Shown in pieces: positions 4,420 to 5,145 of a stretch of DNA of 5,145 bases. The DNA comes from Bacillota bacterium (GTDB taxonomy: Bacteria; Bacillota; Sulfobacillia; Sulfobacillales; Sulfobacillaceae). The position numbers and the translations under genes were made by a program. The stretch spans positions 1 to 5,145 of the forward strand of contig JAKADI010000189.1 in NCBI GenBank assembly GCA_021820675.1. The letters are read 5' to 3'. Within the stretch, counting starts at the first letter, position 1; each line of letters starts with the position of its first letter. The notes beneath the pieces are model-generated. The model was not told where the DNA came from, made no database searches, and worked only from the letters and a program-made list of their open reading frames with translations.

Positions 4420-4986
4420 ATGACCATCTATACACGGCGTGGAGATACGGGAAAAACCCGCGTTATTGGCAGTATCAGGCGGTATAAGGATGACGCCAGA
4501 GTACAGGCTTACGGCACCGTCGACGAAGCCGGGGCGCTGATTGGTGTGGCCATCAGTGTGCTGGGGGTCAACGAATCCATGACGGACGTCGTAGGCGTCC
4601 TGGCTGATGTTCAACAGATGTTATGGGACGTGGGGGCCGATTTGGCCCGCGTGGATAATCCGCGCCATCCCTACCAAACTCCTGAGAATGCGGCGGAGAT
4701 CGTAGAACGGTTGATAGATCACTACCAAGAAGAAGTGCCGCCGATCTCCAAGTTTATCATTCGGGGTGGAAGCCCGGGCGGAGCCTTGCTCCACTTATCA
4801 TGCACGGTCATCCGGCGCGCTGAGCGGGATGTGGTGCATTTGGAGCAATTGGAAACGATTCATCCTCCGGTATTGGTTTATTTGAATCGGTTGTCCGATT
4901 TGCTCTTTGTGTTGGGGCGGGTTATCAATTTCCGCTCGGGAGCCGGTGAAACCGAGTATGCCCACAGCGCAAGGGTGTTTCGGTAG
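4420..4986 (+). CDS. pduO: PduO-type ATP:cob(I)alamin adenosyltransferase
   Basis: This cytoplasmic enzyme moves the adenosyl group of ATP to reduced cobalamin, making coenzyme B12. Known members are trimers with the active site between subunits. The 188-residue length is typical. Motifs in order: YTRRGDTGKTRVIG at residues 4-17 (ATP-binding loop), YKDDARVQAYGTVDE (22-36), FIIRGGSPGGALLHL near 112-126, IRRAERDVV (131-139), YLNRLSDLLFVLGRVIN near 149-165. Aspartate 35 and arginine 132, known to matter in the Lactobacillus reuteri enzyme, are present. Residue 128, arginine in that enzyme, is cysteine here (TGC, 4801-4803), and the usual DELN is DEAG. ATG 4420 is chosen because AAGGAG (4405-4410) lies 9 bases upstream; ATG 4414 is only 3 bases away from it. 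The gene stands alone with no cobalamin genes beside it. It appears complete, but activity is uncertain given Cys128. Confidence 0.93.
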   Translation: MTIYTRRGDTGKTRVIGSIRRYKDDARVQAYGTVDEAGALIGVAISVLGVNESMTDVVGVLADVQQMLWDVGADLARVDNPRHPYQTPENAAEIVERLIDHYQEEVPPISKFIIRGGSPGGALLHLSCTVIRRAERDVVHLEQLETIHPPVLVYLNRLSDLLFVLGRVINFRSGAGETEYAHSARVFR

Positions 4987-5145
4987 CCTAGCCCGTTGAA
5001 TGGTCACGGTGTTCCCATGACAGGGCGTTAACAGCGTACGCCCTTCGATACTGTCCGGCGGGGTTTTTGCTCTCTGCTTGTCAAAAAACCCATGAGTTTT
5101 GTCCCATAGGTCCTGAGTTTGAGCCGTCACCTGAGCGCTCCATTC
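4987..5145. other. Downstream tail with a hairpin; no gene seen
   Basis: GGGCGT (5023-5028) pairs with ACGCCC (5038-5043) around a 9-base loop, 36 bases after the adenosyltransferase stop. It has no T-run directly after it; a T5 run lies further on (near 5065-5069) behind a weak CGCC/GGCG pairing. It might terminate the transcript weakly. An open minus-strand frame crosses this area but also runs antisense through the adenosyltransferase gene and has no good start, so I do not count it. Confidence 0.35.

Noticed and set aside
4079..4435. Minus-strand ORF of 118 codons
   Set aside because: It overlaps the start of the adenosyltransferase, lacks a ribosome binding site and resembles nothing.
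4798..5130. Minus-strand ORF of 110 codons at the right end
   Set aside because: Half of it is antisense to the adenosyltransferase; GTG start without a clear ribosome binding site.
1..5145. CRISPR array, tRNA or rRNA genes
   Set aside because: No regularly spaced 25-40 base repeats and no tRNA or rRNA signature were seen on either strand.

Overview
The window looks like an accessory stretch of a Gram-positive (Bacillota-type) chromosome or large plasmid. The best genes have strong AGGAGG-like ribosome binding sites, base composition is moderate to slightly GC-rich, and GTG/TTG starts occur. The style of the mobile-element relics and of the adenosyltransferase would suit an acidophilic or thermophilic Bacillota member such as Sulfobacillus. 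That is an inference from general resemblance, not something the sequence proves.

Layout, left to right. Positions 1-674 carry the decayed N-terminal/middle part of a Tn3-family transposase, with two frameshifts and one internal stop. It breaks off exactly where a broken helix-turn-helix (excisionase-like) gene begins (671-876). A small gene of unknown function follows (971-1252) with two possible starts, each with its own ribosome binding site. The region 1253-1607 has no convincing gene but holds several short repeats and a probable promoter/operator. It leads into an intact type II toxin-antitoxin pair: a BrnT-family RNase toxin (1608-1877) and a CopG-type ribbon-helix-helix antitoxin (1880-2185). 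After a stem-loop and about 400 non-coding bases comes a gene of unknown function (2669-3120) that is open only if one frameshift at a T6 run is allowed. A clear Rho-independent terminator follows it (3127-3169). Next are a doubtful small ORF (3189-3416), the C-terminal relic of an IS4-family transposase on the minus strand (3428-3803), a doubtful minus-strand hydrophobic ORF (3957-4121), and a non-coding stretch with small inverted repeats. The last gene (4420-4986) is a PduO-type ATP:cob(I)alamin adenosyltransferase. The remaining 159 bases hold only a hairpin.

Functionally, the only genes with a confident role are the toxin-antitoxin operon and the adenosyltransferase, which makes coenzyme B12. 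They are unrelated in pathway. The rest is a graveyard of insertion events in which the toxin-antitoxin pair has stayed intact, as expected for a self-maintaining module.

I do not see a convincing new multi-gene system. The points most worth checking are the cysteine replacing a normally conserved arginine in the adenosyltransferase, the helically phased triple repeat and the stem-loop upstream of the toxin gene, and the frameshift at the T6 run in the 2669-3120 gene.
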